Shown here: one piece after another, positions 27,631-36,521 of the stretch
Position numbering within the stretch: position 1 is the first letter of the stretch
Layout: each line of letters begins with the position of its first letter
From: Nitrospirota bacterium
GTDB lineage: Bacteria > Nitrospirota > UBA9217
Assembly: GCA_020052615.1 (NCBI GenBank)
Contig: JAGVOT010000031.1
Coordinates: 1 to 64,000 of the forward strand
Length of the DNA stretch: 64,000 bases
Direction of reading: 5' to 3'
Notes under the pieces: generated by a model
What the model saw: the letters and a program-made list of their open reading frames with translations, nothing else
Databases searched by the model: none
What the model was told of the DNA's origin: nothing
Made by a program: the position numbers and the translations under genes

Positions 27631-28611
27631 CTACCATCGTATCAGCGCCGAGGCCCAGGTGAGGCCGCCGCCGAAGGCCTCGAGCAGGATGAGCTTGTTC
27701 TCTTTCACCCGCCCGTCCCGCACCGCCTCGTCGAGCGCCGTGGGGATCGTTGCCGCGGAGGTGTTCCCATACTTGTGAATGGTCAGGACGACCTTCTCCA
27801 TCGGCATGTTCAGCCGCTTGGCCATGGCCTGGATGATGCGGAGGTTCGCCTGGTGCGGCACGAGAAGATCGATCTCCTCGGCCTTCACCTTGTTGTGGTC
27901 AAGGGCTTCCTGCACCACGTCCTCGAGGGCGCGTACGGCCACTTTGAAGGTCTCGTTCCCCTTCATCTTGATGTAGTGCATCCGCCTGGCCACGGTATCG
28001 TGCGTGGCCGGGTGCGCTGCCCCTCCCCCGGGGATATGCAGGAGATCGCCCAGGGAACCGTCGGAGTGGAGGTGGGTGGAGAGGATTCCGCGCTTGCCGG
28101 CGTGCCGCTGGACGACCGCGGCGCCGGCGCCGTCGCCCCAGAGCACGCAGGTCGTGCGGTCCTCCCAGTCCGTGTAGCGGGACAGCGCTTCGGCACCAAC
28201 CACGAGGATGGTCTCGTGCATTCCGCTCCGGATGAACCCGTCGGCGATGGAAAGCCCGTAGAGGAAGCCGGAACAGGCAGCATAGATGTCGAAGGCCGCG
28301 GCCTTTTTGGCGTGGAGTTTCGCCTGCAGCACGCATCCGAGGCTCGGCATGGCAGAGTCCGGTGTGAGCGTTCCGACGATGATAAGGTCGAGGTCCTGGG
28401 CGGACATGCCGGCCGCTTTCAGCGCCCGAATGCTCGCCTCATAGGCGAGGTCGGACGTCGTTTGGCCCTTTTCGCAGATCCGGCGCTCCCGGATGCCGGT
28501 GCGCTCGAAGATCCACTCGTCGCTGGTATCTACCATTTTCTCCAGGTCGTGGTTGGTCAGCACCTTCTTGGGCGCGTAGGACCCGGTCCCGATGATGCGT
28601 GCGTGGATCAT
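27631..28611 (-). CDS. fabH: Beta-ketoacyl-ACP synthase III
   Basis: The 326-residue enzyme starts fatty acid synthesis by condensing acetyl-CoA with malonyl-ACP. The triad is present: Cys in DIYAACSGFLYG, His in LVPHQANLRII, and Asn in KYGNTSAATIP. Its ATG overlaps the plsX stop (ATGA), so translation is coupled. Confidence 0.97.
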   Translation of the reverse strand: MIHARIIGTGSYAPKKVLTNHDLEKMVDTSDEWIFERTGIRERRICEKGQTTSDLAYEASIRALKAAGMSAQDLDLIIVGTLTPDSAMPSLGCVLQAKLHAKKAAAFDIYAACSGFLYGLSIADGFIRSGMHETILVVGAEALSRYTDWEDRTTCVLWGDGAGAAVVQRHAGKRGILSTHLHSDGSLGDLLHIPGGGAAHPATHDTVARRMHYIKMKGNETFKVAVRALEDVVQEALDHNKVKAEEIDLLVPHQANLRIIQAMAKRLNMPMEKVVLTIHKYGNTSAATIPTALDEAVRDGRVKENKLILLEAFGGGLTWASALIRW

Positions 28612-29621
28612 TTTGTTTTCGTGATCTCCATGTTCTTTACGATGTCTTCGTGGAGGTGCTTGTTGACCTCGCTTTTGGCGAGCTCCGCCGCGACGCGGAT
28701 GGCGTTCTTGATGGCCCGGTCCGACGAACGGCCATGGCTGATGATGCTGATGCCGTTGATGCCGATCAGGGGCGCGCCTCCGTATTCCGCGTAATCAATG
28801 CGCCGCTTGAGCGCCCGGAAGGCCGGCCGCATCATGAAATAGCCGAGCTTGCGGATCAGGTTGTCGCCGATATTCTCCCGTATCATGAAGGCGATGGTGT
28901 CGGCGACCGCCTCGGACAGTTTGAGCACGACGTTCCCGATGAAACCATCGCAGACGACGACGTCGGCCCTGCCGCTCATCACGTCGCGGCCCTCGACGTT
29001 CCCGATGAAGTTAAGCGAGGTTTCGGTCAGGAGCTTGAACGCTTCCTTTGTAAGTTCGTTGCCCTTGGTTTCCTCCTCGCCGATGGACAGGAGGCCCACC
29101 TGGGGGTTCGGATTCTTCAGGAGGTATTTCGCGTACACCTCGCCCATGATGGCGAATTGGAGGAGGTGGTTCGGCTTGCAGTCGACGTTGGCGCCCACAT
29201 CGAGCACGATGCAGGTCCCCTTGACGGTCGGCATGAACGTCGCGATGGCCGGCCGCTCCACGCCTTCCAGTTTGCCCAGAACGAAGAGGGACGTGGCCAT
29301 GGCCGCGCCGGTGTGGCCGGCGCTGATAACGGCGACGGCCTCGCCGCTTTTCACCAGTTCATTGGCGACGCGGATGGAGGAGTCCTTCTTCCGCCTGAAG
29401 ACCGTGGAGGGAGAGTCGAGCATGTCGACGACCTCGGTGGCGTTCCGGACCTCGATAGGCAGGGACCTGGCGGCGGGGTGCTTCTTGAGTTCGGTCTGGA
29501 TCGATTGTTCGATCCCGACGAGGATGATGCCGACGCCGTATTCCTTTGCGGCATGCACTGCCCCGGCCACAACTGCCTGAGGCGCATAATCCCCACCCAT
29601 GGCATCAACGGCGATCTTCAT
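28608..29621 (-). CDS. plsX: Phosphate acyltransferase
   Basis: The start chosen is ATG 29621 (MKIAVDAMGGDYAPQ), giving 337 residues. The enzyme converts acyl-ACP to acyl-phosphate for phospholipid synthesis. Conserved landmarks include AVDAMGGD, ISAGHTGAAM and VVCDGFIGNVVLKLSE. It lies between rpmF and fabH, the standard order. Confidence 0.97.
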   Translation of the reverse strand: MKIAVDAMGGDYAPQAVVAGAVHAAKEYGVGIILVGIEQSIQTELKKHPAARSLPIEVRNATEVVDMLDSPSTVFRRKKDSSIRVANELVKSGEAVAVISAGHTGAAMATSLFVLGKLEGVERPAIATFMPTVKGTCIVLDVGANVDCKPNHLLQFAIMGEVYAKYLLKNPNPQVGLLSIGEEETKGNELTKEAFKLLTETSLNFIGNVEGRDVMSGRADVVVCDGFIGNVVLKLSEAVADTIAFMIRENIGDNLIRKLGYFMMRPAFRALKRRIDYAEYGGAPLIGINGISIISHGRSSDRAIKNAIRVAAELAKSEVNKHLHEDIVKNMEITKTK

Positions 29622-29645
29622 CAACGCGATTGCTCCCGGCAAGAC

Positions 29646-29690
29646 AAAAGGCAAAGGGGAAACCCGCAGAGCGGGGTCCGTCTTTGCCTT
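29646..29690 (-). terminator. Hairpin between rpmF and plsX (attenuator-like)
   Basis: On the minus strand AAGGCAAAG...CTTTGCCTTTT encloses an inner CCCGC/GCGGG stem, followed by a T-rich run. It would allow more rpmF than plsX message. Confidence 0.6.
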
Positions 29691-29706
29691 CCATGAATGT
29701 GCGTCG

Positions 29707-29889
29707 TTAGATCTGCTGGACGGTCACGACTTCCCGGCTATTGTAGGTGCCGCAGGACATGCAGGCATGGTGCGGCTTCTTGACCTCCTGGCACTGCGGG
29801 CAGAGCGTGAGGCTTGGTGCCTGGAGGTGCTTGTGGGTACGCCGCTTGTCCCGGCGGGACTTTGAATGTCTGTGTTTGGGATTTGCCAT
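29707..29889 (-). CDS. rpmF: 50S ribosomal protein L32
   Basis: The 60-residue protein begins MANPKHRHSKSRRDKRRTH and carries a four-Cys zinc ribbon (CPQC...CMSC), the zinc-binding form of L32. It follows yceD by 7 bp, the near-universal yceD-rpmF pair. Confidence 0.98.
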   Translation of the reverse strand: MANPKHRHSKSRRDKRRTHKHLQAPSLTLCPQCQEVKKPHHACMSCGTYNSREVVTVQQI

Positions 29890-29896
29890 TGTGGTA

Positions 29897-30427
29897 CTAC
29901 TCCTTTTCCGGTTTAATGATCTTTTTGAGAACGGCGAAAGGGCTTGTTTCTCCCTGTATTACTTCGATCCGGCAGCTGCAGCTCGTTTCGTTCCGGTCAG
30001 CGCCGCATACCGGGCAGAGCCCCTTGCAAACCGGGCTGTGGACCGGGACCATGGGGATGCCGAGAAGCAGCTGCTCCCGGATGAACTCCTTGGGCTCGAT
30101 CTCATCGCCGCGGTAGAACTCGGTATCCAGTTCGCCCTTTCCCAATTCGTGCTCGGCCGCTTGTCCCAGGGATCCCTCGGGGATAAGCTCGAAGTCCATG
30201 GCTGCTTCTTTGATGGGAAAGGAGAACCGTTTCAGGCACCGGCTGCATTCCAGTTCGGTCGTCGCTTCGACGGTTCCGTGAACATGGAATATCCCTGCGC
30301 CTTCTGCCTTGAACGTCACTGTTGCCGTGAACGGTGTGGTGGCGGTCCCTTCTTCGAACAGGTCGAGCTTGTCCGCCAGCTTGACCGTCAAACCTTCTGG
30401 AGGTATATCGTTGATCTTAAAGGCCAT
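29897..30427 (-). CDS. yceD: YceD/DUF177 family protein
   Basis: The 176-residue protein is first in the operon ahead of rpmF. It has the DUF177 landmarks: CSRCLKRFSFPI (about 81-92), then a C-terminal CPVCGADRNETSCSC that may bind zinc. In Escherichia coli and plants this family is linked to 23S rRNA processing (established in part). Confidence 0.9.
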   Translation of the reverse strand: MAFKINDIPPEGLTVKLADKLDLFEEGTATTPFTATVTFKAEGAGIFHVHGTVEATTELECSRCLKRFSFPIKEAAMDFELIPEGSLGQAAEHELGKGELDTEFYRGDEIEPKEFIREQLLLGIPMVPVHSPVCKGLCPVCGADRNETSCSCRIEVIQGETSPFAVLKKIIKPEKE

Positions 30428-30456
30428 TTAAATACCTCCGAGGCCAAGAGTCACGA

Positions 30457-30485
30457 ATTATATAAGGAAGCCCTCGTTTTGTCAA
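30457..30485 (-). promoter_or_regulatory. Consensus sigma-70 promoter of the fatty-acid/ribosomal operon
   Basis: Minus-strand TTGACA (30485-30480), exactly 17 bp, TATAAT (30462-30457). Both boxes are perfect. It would drive yceD through the radical SAM gene, at least 12 genes. Confidence 0.92.
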
Positions 30486-30499
30486 GGGAAAAGACCTGT

Positions 30500-30600
30500 T
30501 GTTCATAGGGCGTGAGACGGGAGGCGAAAAGGGGGATTCCCCATGCGCCGTGACAATTTCCTGTTTCCTGTCTTCCGTCTTGCGTTTTACGTATCACGTC
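30500..30600. repeat. Degenerate array between MFS gene and yceD promoter
   Basis: GTGAGACGGGAGGCGAAAA (about 30510) faces TTTCCTGTTTCCTGTCTTCC...GTATCACGTC as a loose inverse. The right arm adjoins the stop of the MFS gene. Confidence 0.45.
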
Positions 30601-31813
30601 CGACATTCGGTCCCCCGCCGTTCACGCGCCTGAGCAGGATGAGCCCTATAATAAAGAAGGCGGCGATGGAGAGGATGGCAGGCCGCTGGCTCCCGTAGGC
30701 CGCGGACACCTGGCCGAAGACAAGGGGGCCGATGACCGCCGATGATTTGCCGACGAGGGAATAGACCCCGAAATACTCGGCCTCCTTGCCCTCGGGGATG
30801 AACTGGGTGAAGAAAGCGCGCGTACCGGCCTGTACCGAACCGAGCCCGAGGCCGGCGGTGCAGGCGACCGCCCAGAACTGGGTCTTGCTCTGGACGAAGA
30901 ACGCCGACACGGCAACGAGCGACCAGAGCAGCAGCGAGATGGTCACGATCCTCTTGGGGCCCCACAGGTCCGTCGGTTTGGAGAGAAGAAAGGCGCCGGT
31001 GAGCGCAGTGATCTGCACCACGAGGTACAGCCCGATGAGCTCGCTCTGGCCGAAGGCGAAGGTCGTCGCGGCCAGGCTGCTCGAGAACACGATCACCGTA
31101 TTCACGCCGTCTTCATATATAAGGTAGGAGAGGAGAAATTTCCGGGGCTCCTTGCGGGACCATATTTCCCGCAGGGTCGTCACGGCGTTCCTGAAGCCCA
31201 TGATCCCCGCCTGCGAAGACGTCACCCCCGTCCGCGTGTCCCGCGGAAGGACCAGGAAGGCGGGGAGGGAGAAGAGGGCGAAGAATCCCGCGACCATGAA
31301 CCAGATGCCTTCGAACCGGCCGGCGTTTGCCAGCGGGAGCGCGATCAGGAGCGACAGGATGGATCCCGCGTATCCCACGCCGAATCCCCAGCCCGAGACA
31401 CGGCCCTGGTACTCTGCGGGGGCGATCCGGGGGAGAAAGGAATTGTAAAACACCAGCCCGCCCTCCATGCCGATGTTCGCGATGACGATGAGAATGAAAC
31501 CGAAGAGGGCCTCGCCCGGCGTGAGGAGGGAGAACCCGGCGACCGCCAGGACGCAGACATATGTATAGAAGGCAAGGAGACGCTTCCGGAGCCCGGCGTA
31601 GTCGGCGATGCCGCCGAGGAAGGGGGACGACAGGGAGACAAAGAGCATGCTGGCCGAGATAGCAGCACCCCACCAGAGATCGCCTTTGCTCCCGCCGTTG
31701 CCAACGATGCGGTTGATATAATACACCTGGAAGACCACGGCCGCGATGACCGCGGAGTAGCTGGAGTTCGCGAAGTCGAAAAGGCACCAGGACAGGACCT
31801 GCTTCTTGTTCAT
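30587..31813 (-). CDS. MFS transporter, UMF1/Atg22-like family
   Basis: From ATG 31813 (MNKKQVLSWCLFDFANSSYSAV) the product is about 408 residues with some 11-12 membrane helices. The WCLFDFANSSY start is the hallmark of the UMF1 group related to the yeast vacuolar amino-acid effluxer Atg22. The substrate is unknown. The gene stands alone, convergent with nothing, upstream of the yceD operon. Confidence 0.88.
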   Translation of the reverse strand: MNKKQVLSWCLFDFANSSYSAVIAAVVFQVYYINRIVGNGGSKGDLWWGAAISASMLFVSLSSPFLGGIADYAGLRKRLLAFYTYVCVLAVAGFSLLTPGEALFGFILIVIANIGMEGGLVFYNSFLPRIAPAEYQGRVSGWGFGVGYAGSILSLLIALPLANAGRFEGIWFMVAGFFALFSLPAFLVLPRDTRTGVTSSQAGIMGFRNAVTTLREIWSRKEPRKFLLSYLIYEDGVNTVIVFSSSLAATTFAFGQSELIGLYLVVQITALTGAFLLSKPTDLWGPKRIVTISLLLWSLVAVSAFFVQSKTQFWAVACTAGLGLGSVQAGTRAFFTQFIPEGKEAEYFGVYSLVGKSSAVIGPLVFGQVSAAYGSQRPAILSIAAFFIIGLILLRRVNGGGPNVGRDT

Positions 31814-31987
31814 GGCGGCATTATGGGATAAACGGAGAGGGATTGCAAGGGGTACGTGGAAGGCGCACGCTGTTTCGAAAAATGGCAACGGCCGGCAGTG
31901 AAATGGGCATGAATCATGGCGCCGAAGCCGTCTTAAATACGCTGATCCATCTTTTTACTTGTCCGACATTCACCTGGTCAGAGAGCT

Positions 31988-33025
31988 TCATTTCCGAGAA
32001 AGGGCTGGAGCATAATATTTGTCAAAAAGACGGAGAATGAGGATGAGCTGCGCAATGGTTATCCCCGATATGATCACGGCCCACATATTCCCGTTCAAAA
32101 TATAATTAACCGGGATATCTGTATACCATAAAAACAGACCGTCAAAGCATGCTACTGACAGTTGGCTTAACGGTAAATGCAGGACCAGGATAGTAATGGA
32201 GTGCATTCCCACGTAGGAAATGATAGGGATTGGCGGCATGACCCTTGCCAACAGGGCGCACGAAAGGATCCCGGAAATGGCAGCGCCGTAAAACAGGAAA
32301 TAATTGCCATAGTGCCTCGTATTCATGTCGACCCTTCCATTCGCAAAGCTGCAATAAATAGTCACTCCCAAAAAAGCAAGAAAAAGGGCAACGGCAGAGG
32401 CTCTCGAGTGCGGCACAATCTTGAGGCCGGCGTGCTGAATCGTCTTTGCGATGAGGCCGCACCCGCTGAATACGACCGCTGTAAGGGCCGTATCCAGCAT
32501 CCAGGGAAGGCTTGCTGTCATATACTTGCTTTCCAGGAAAGCAAGTATAGAGATGATCAGCAGGGACACTGCCAGTTTTGTCATGCTGAATTGGAAAGAG
32601 ACACGTAATAAATGCAATATATTCACCGTTATGAACAGGCATGGTAGAAACCACAAAGGCACATTATTGACAACTTGCGTCCATTCGCTGTTTGCGATAA
32701 GCAAACCCAATAGTGGCCGGTAATAATTTGCAGCGGCCAACGGTTGAGAACCGAGCACTGATGATATAATCAGACTGGCAATATGTGAAAGTAAATAGAA
32801 CAGAACAAAGGGCAGGATAATCGATTTAAAGCGTTTTTTAAAAAAGTCGCGGTACTGAGGATGGCGATAGGGATCGAATACATATCCCGAGACAAAAAAG
32901 AAGAGCGGCATATGGAAAGAGTAGATAAACGTCTTGACCGTGCCATCGGGAGTTATATGCCCGAACACCACCAAGAGGATACCGATCCCCTTAAGAATAT
33001 CTATCCACGCTATTCTCTGTTGCAT
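31988..33025 (-). CDS. Acyltransferase 3 family membrane protein
   Basis: The 345-residue protein has about ten membrane helices and begins with the family motif IAWIDILKGIGILLVVFGH, followed by HMPLFFFVSGYVF. These enzymes acylate surface sugars such as O-antigen, exopolysaccharide or glycans. The gene is visibly richer in A+T than its neighbours, with many AAA/ATA codons. This suggests acquisition by transfer, as is common for surface-modification genes. The acceptor is unknown. Confidence 0.9.
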   Translation of the reverse strand: MQQRIAWIDILKGIGILLVVFGHITPDGTVKTFIYSFHMPLFFFVSGYVFDPYRHPQYRDFFKKRFKSIILPFVLFYLLSHIASLIISSVLGSQPLAAANYYRPLLGLLIANSEWTQVVNNVPLWFLPCLFITVNILHLLRVSFQFSMTKLAVSLLIISILAFLESKYMTASLPWMLDTALTAVVFSGCGLIAKTIQHAGLKIVPHSRASAVALFLAFLGVTIYCSFANGRVDMNTRHYGNYFLFYGAAISGILSCALLARVMPPIPIISYVGMHSITILVLHLPLSQLSVACFDGLFLWYTDIPVNYILNGNMWAVIISGITIAQLILILRLFDKYYAPALSRK

Positions 33026-33195
33026 AGCCGTATAAATTTTATCTTACGCATTCCCTATTTTACTGTCAAGCGGAGTTTGAGCGGCATTGTATCGAGGACC
33101 CCGATACACGGATGACCGTTAGCATTCTTTAGTCTTGCCGGTTCAGTTTCTGCTGTTACGCTGGCATCATAGGGAGTGATCAACGGGAGGGAAAC

Positions 33196-34155
33196 ATGCA
33201 AACGAGAATGCTCGGGAATTCCGATCTTGCCATCACCCGCCTGGGCTACGGGGCATGGGCCATCGGCGGCACGGGCTGGGAGTATGCCTGGGGACCGCAG
33301 AAGGACGATGATTCCATCGCGGCAATTCACCGGTCCCTTGAACTGGGCGTCAACTGGATCGACACGGCCGCGGTCTACGGGCTCGGCCATTCCGAGGAGG
33401 TCGTATCCCGGGCCCTTGCGGACTGGACGGGATCGAGGCCGTATGTTTTCACCAAGTGCGGGCTGGTCTGGGACCGGCAGGGGCGGCTGTCCCGGAAACT
33501 GGCAGCCGCAACGATCCGGCAGGAATGCGAGGCCAGCCTGACCAGGCTTCGCGTCGAGACGATCGATCTCTACCAGGTCCACTGGCCGCCGGAGAACGAC
33601 GCTGAACTGGAGGAGGGATGGGCAGAGCTGGCGTTGCTCAAAGGCGAGGGGAAAGTGCGCTGGATCGGCGTTTCGAACTTCAACGTTGCACAGATGGTGC
33701 GGGCGCAGGCGATCGCTCCGGTCACATCGCTCCAGCCGCCTTTTTCGCTGGTGCGGCCCGGCGTCCGGGAAGAGATCCTGCCCTACTGCAAGCGGGAGGG
33801 GATCGGCGTCATCGTTTATGCACCCATGGCTTCCGGCCTCCTGTCCGGCGCAATGACGCGCGAACGGGCAGGATCGCTCCCTCCCGACGACTGGCGACGC
33901 CGCAGTCCGGAATTCAATGAGCCGAACCTTACGCGGAACCTCGCGCTGGTCGAGCGGCTCCGCAGCGTAGGCAAGCGCCTCGGCAGATCAGCAGGAGAGG
34001 TCGCGATCGCGTGGACCCTCCGGAATCCCACCGTGACCGGCGCGATCGTCGGCGCGCGTACTGCGGCGCAGGCGGACGGTATCATGAAGGCGGCGGAACT
34101 ACGCTTGACCGAAGGAGATATCACGGAGATCGAATCGGGACCGGCAGGAACTTGA
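33196..34155 (+). CDS. Aldo/keto reductase
   Basis: The 319-residue (beta/alpha)8 oxidoreductase begins MQTRMLGNSDLAITRLGYGAW. The catalytic tetrad is visible: Asp and Tyr in IDTAAVYGLGHSE (about 55-65), Lys in FTKCG, His in YQVHWPP. The NADPH-binding end ARTAAQADGIMKAAEL is intact. A GGGAGG ribosome site precedes the ATG. The physiological substrate is not predictable. Confidence 0.92.
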   Translation: MQTRMLGNSDLAITRLGYGAWAIGGTGWEYAWGPQKDDDSIAAIHRSLELGVNWIDTAAVYGLGHSEEVVSRALADWTGSRPYVFTKCGLVWDRQGRLSRKLAAATIRQECEASLTRLRVETIDLYQVHWPPENDAELEEGWAELALLKGEGKVRWIGVSNFNVAQMVRAQAIAPVTSLQPPFSLVRPGVREEILPYCKREGIGVIVYAPMASGLLSGAMTRERAGSLPPDDWRRRSPEFNEPNLTRNLALVERLRSVGKRLGRSAGEVAIAWTLRNPTVTGAIVGARTAAQADGIMKAAELRLTEGDITEIESGPAGT

Positions 34156-34316
34156 CCGACGGATTGACATCTGTCCATTCTGCTCGTTGGGACAGGCTAT
34201 GTTACACGAGCGAGGCCATCCCCGGAAAATACCCTTCCGAACAGGTTGACTTTTGCCTCCCTCCTGTGATATTTACTCATTCTGCAATACATGTCCGAAT
34301 GTGTGGAGGATCTTCC

Positions 34317-34970
34317 ATGGGCGTATTCCGGATCGTAGTCATAGGTCTCCTTGCAGCTCTCTTCTTGTTCACCGGACGCGAGAGTCAAGCGGTCATCTAC
34401 AAGTACGCGGACGAGAAGGGCGTGCCGACCTTCTCCGACGACATGCAGAAGATCCCCGAGCAGTTTCGCGCCCAGGCGGTCATCGTGAGCGGCGTGGTCA
34501 CCGATGAAACGGCCGAACAGGAGCAGGCGCGGCTTGCGGCCGAGGCCCTGACCCGGCTGGAACAGCAGGCTGCCGCTCCGGCCAAGGCAGAGGAGCCGAT
34601 CACCAGACGGCTGATACGGTCCGGGGTCGCCGTCGGCTTGTTCGTCGCCCTCCTGTTCGTGGCCTATCACATCGACGCATTGAGGGAGCAGGCGCAGGTC
34701 CTGTCCCGCATCCGGACAGGGCTGGTCGTGCTCCTTTTGGTATTTCTTTCCGTCACCCACGCGCGTGATGTCATCGGTCTCTTCGGAACGGTCGGGGAGA
34801 CGGTAGCAAATCCGGTGGCGGACCTTCAGGAAAAGTCGGCGCAGCGGGGGAAGAAGGCCGCGGGCGCCTACAAGTCCATGGAAAGGGCCCTGGACCAGCG
34901 GGCGCACGACGAAGCAGCGCGGGTAAAAGAGATCGAGAAAAAGTTCGACGATGCGGAGCAGGGAAAGTAG
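34317..34970 (+). CDS. DUF4124-type membrane protein with coiled-coil tail
   Basis: The 217-residue protein has a signal sequence (RIVVIGLLAALFLFTG), then the DUF4124 motif VIYKYADEKGVPTFSDD, normally periplasmic. Two further helices about 95-145 and a charged, helical C-terminus (VADLQEKSAQRGKKAAGAY...) follow. The start is ATG 34317 after GGAGGATCTTCC. I do not know the function. Confidence 0.7.
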   Translation: MGVFRIVVIGLLAALFLFTGRESQAVIYKYADEKGVPTFSDDMQKIPEQFRAQAVIVSGVVTDETAEQEQARLAAEALTRLEQQAAAPAKAEEPITRRLIRSGVAVGLFVALLFVAYHIDALREQAQVLSRIRTGLVVLLLVFLSVTHARDVIGLFGTVGETVANPVADLQEKSAQRGKKAAGAYKSMERALDQRAHDEAARVKEIEKKFDDAEQGK

Positions 34971-34972
34971 AA

Positions 34973-36370
34973 CTATCCTTTTTCTGTCACCGTTCTGATC
35001 GCTGCAGTGACGATATCGAGCATTCTTCCCAGCTCCTGCAGCGACATGGAGAGCGGCGGCATGAGCACGATGACGTTCCCCAGGGGCCGGATGATGAGGC
35101 CGTGCTTGCGGCACTCCTGGACGACCCGGAATCCCGCCTTCTCTTCGAGCGAGAAGGGCTCCCTGGTAAGCCTGTTCTTCGCCAGTTCGATACCCACCAT
35201 GAAACCTTTCTGCCGAACCTCGCCCACATGAGCGAGCGCCTTAACTTCGGCCAACCGCTTTGCCAGGAAGGTGATCTTCGGTTTGAGCCGCTGGAGCGTT
35301 TTTTCCTTTTTGAACAGGTCGATGTTCGCTATGGCCGCGGCGCAGGCGAGGGGATTGCCGGTGTAGGTGTGGCCGTGGAAGAACGTTCTCAGCTCCTTGT
35401 GCTCTCCCAGAAAGCCAAGGTAGATATCCTCGGTCGTGAGCGTTGCGGCGAGCGGCAGGTAGCCGCCGGTAATGCCCTTTGCCACGGCCATGAGGTCGGG
35501 GGACACTTTTTCCTGGTCGCAGGCGAACATCGTTCCGGTCCTGCCGAAGCCCGTCGCGACCTCATCGGCGATCATCAGGATGTTGTTCCGGGTGCAGATC
35601 TCACGGATGCGCCTCAGGAATCCCGGCGGCTGCAGGAGCATCCCGGCAGCTCCCTGCACGAGGGGTTCAATGACGAGGGCGGCCGAAACAGAGGCGAACT
35701 TCTGGATGTTCCGCTCAGCGTGCATGAGGCAGGTCATCTGGCACATCGGATAGGTCAGTCCGTACTTGCAGCGATAGCAGTAGGGTGATTCGATCTTCCG
35801 GGTCTGGAACAGGAGCGGCCGGTAGATCGAATGAAAGAGGTCGATGCCGCCCACGCTCACGGCCCCGAGGGTATCTCCGTGATACGCCTGGGTGAGCGAG
35901 AGGAATCCGGTCTTGCGCTGATATTGAGGGCCTTTCTGCTGCCAATATTGAAAGGCCATCTTCAGGGCGATCTCTACGGCCGTCGAGCCGCTATCGGAAT
36001 AAAACACCCGCGATAGCCCTTTCGGTGCTATAGTGACGAGCTTCTCGGCGAGCAGGACCGCCGGGACGTTCGAAAGACCGAGCAAGGTCGAATGGGCGAT
36101 CTTCCTGAGCTGTCGTGACACCGCCTGGTCGATCTCTTTTTTCCGGTGTCCGTGCACCGTGACCCAGAGCGAGGAGACCCCGTCGAGGTACCGTTTCCCC
36201 CGCGTGTCGACCAGGGTGCTTCCCGCGCCGCGTTCGATGATGATCTGCGGTTCCTGCTGCCAGTCCCGCATCTGGGTGAACGGATGCCAGAGGTACTTCT
36301 TGTCGAGCTGATGGAGCCTGGTCTCGGTGGAGGCTGATGATCGTTTCGGGGTCGTTTTTTTCTTCGCCAT
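34973..36370 (-). CDS. bioA: Adenosylmethionine-8-amino-7-oxononanoate aminotransferase
   Basis: The 465-residue PLP enzyme makes DAPA in biotin synthesis. It starts with a short basic extension, then LWHPFTQMRDW, the substrate-recognition stretch of BioA. Other landmarks are YSDSGSTAVEIALKMAFQYW, DEVATGFGRTGTMFAC and the Schiff-base Lys in VAKGITGGYLPLAATLTT. No other bio gene is nearby. It is divergent from htrA. Confidence 0.94.
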   Translation of the reverse strand: MAKKKTTPKRSSASTETRLHQLDKKYLWHPFTQMRDWQQEPQIIIERGAGSTLVDTRGKRYLDGVSSLWVTVHGHRKKEIDQAVSRQLRKIAHSTLLGLSNVPAVLLAEKLVTIAPKGLSRVFYSDSGSTAVEIALKMAFQYWQQKGPQYQRKTGFLSLTQAYHGDTLGAVSVGGIDLFHSIYRPLLFQTRKIESPYCYRCKYGLTYPMCQMTCLMHAERNIQKFASVSAALVIEPLVQGAAGMLLQPPGFLRRIREICTRNNILMIADEVATGFGRTGTMFACDQEKVSPDLMAVAKGITGGYLPLAATLTTEDIYLGFLGEHKELRTFFHGHTYTGNPLACAAAIANIDLFKKEKTLQRLKPKITFLAKRLAEVKALAHVGEVRQKGFMVGIELAKNRLTREPFSLEEKAGFRVVQECRKHGLIIRPLGNVIVLMPPLSMSLQELGRMLDIVTAAIRTVTEKG

Positions 36371-36405
36371 ATCCTGCTCCCTTGGTCTCCGAATGGTCAG
36401 TTGCT

Positions 36406-36433
36406 ATTATATTTCATCCCATCAAGGTGTCAA
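36406..36433 (-). promoter_or_regulatory. Sigma-70 promoter of bioA
   Basis: Minus-strand TTGACA (36433-36428), 16-bp spacer, TATAAT (36411-36406). I see no BirA-type operator beyond this. Confidence 0.8.
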
Positions 36434-36446
36434 TCAGAAAAAGGGC

Positions 36447-36476
36447 TTGAAAATATTCAGTTCTTTTTGGTACAAT
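36447..36476 (+). promoter_or_regulatory. Sigma-70 promoter of htrA
   Basis: TTGAAA (36447-36452), 18-bp spacer, TACAAT (36471-36476). It faces away from the bioA promoter only 14 bp off, so the two may compete. Confidence 0.65.
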
Positions 36477-36521
36477 ACCAATCTGCGCCAGCACCGAACA
36501 AACAACGGGAGGAAATATTTC

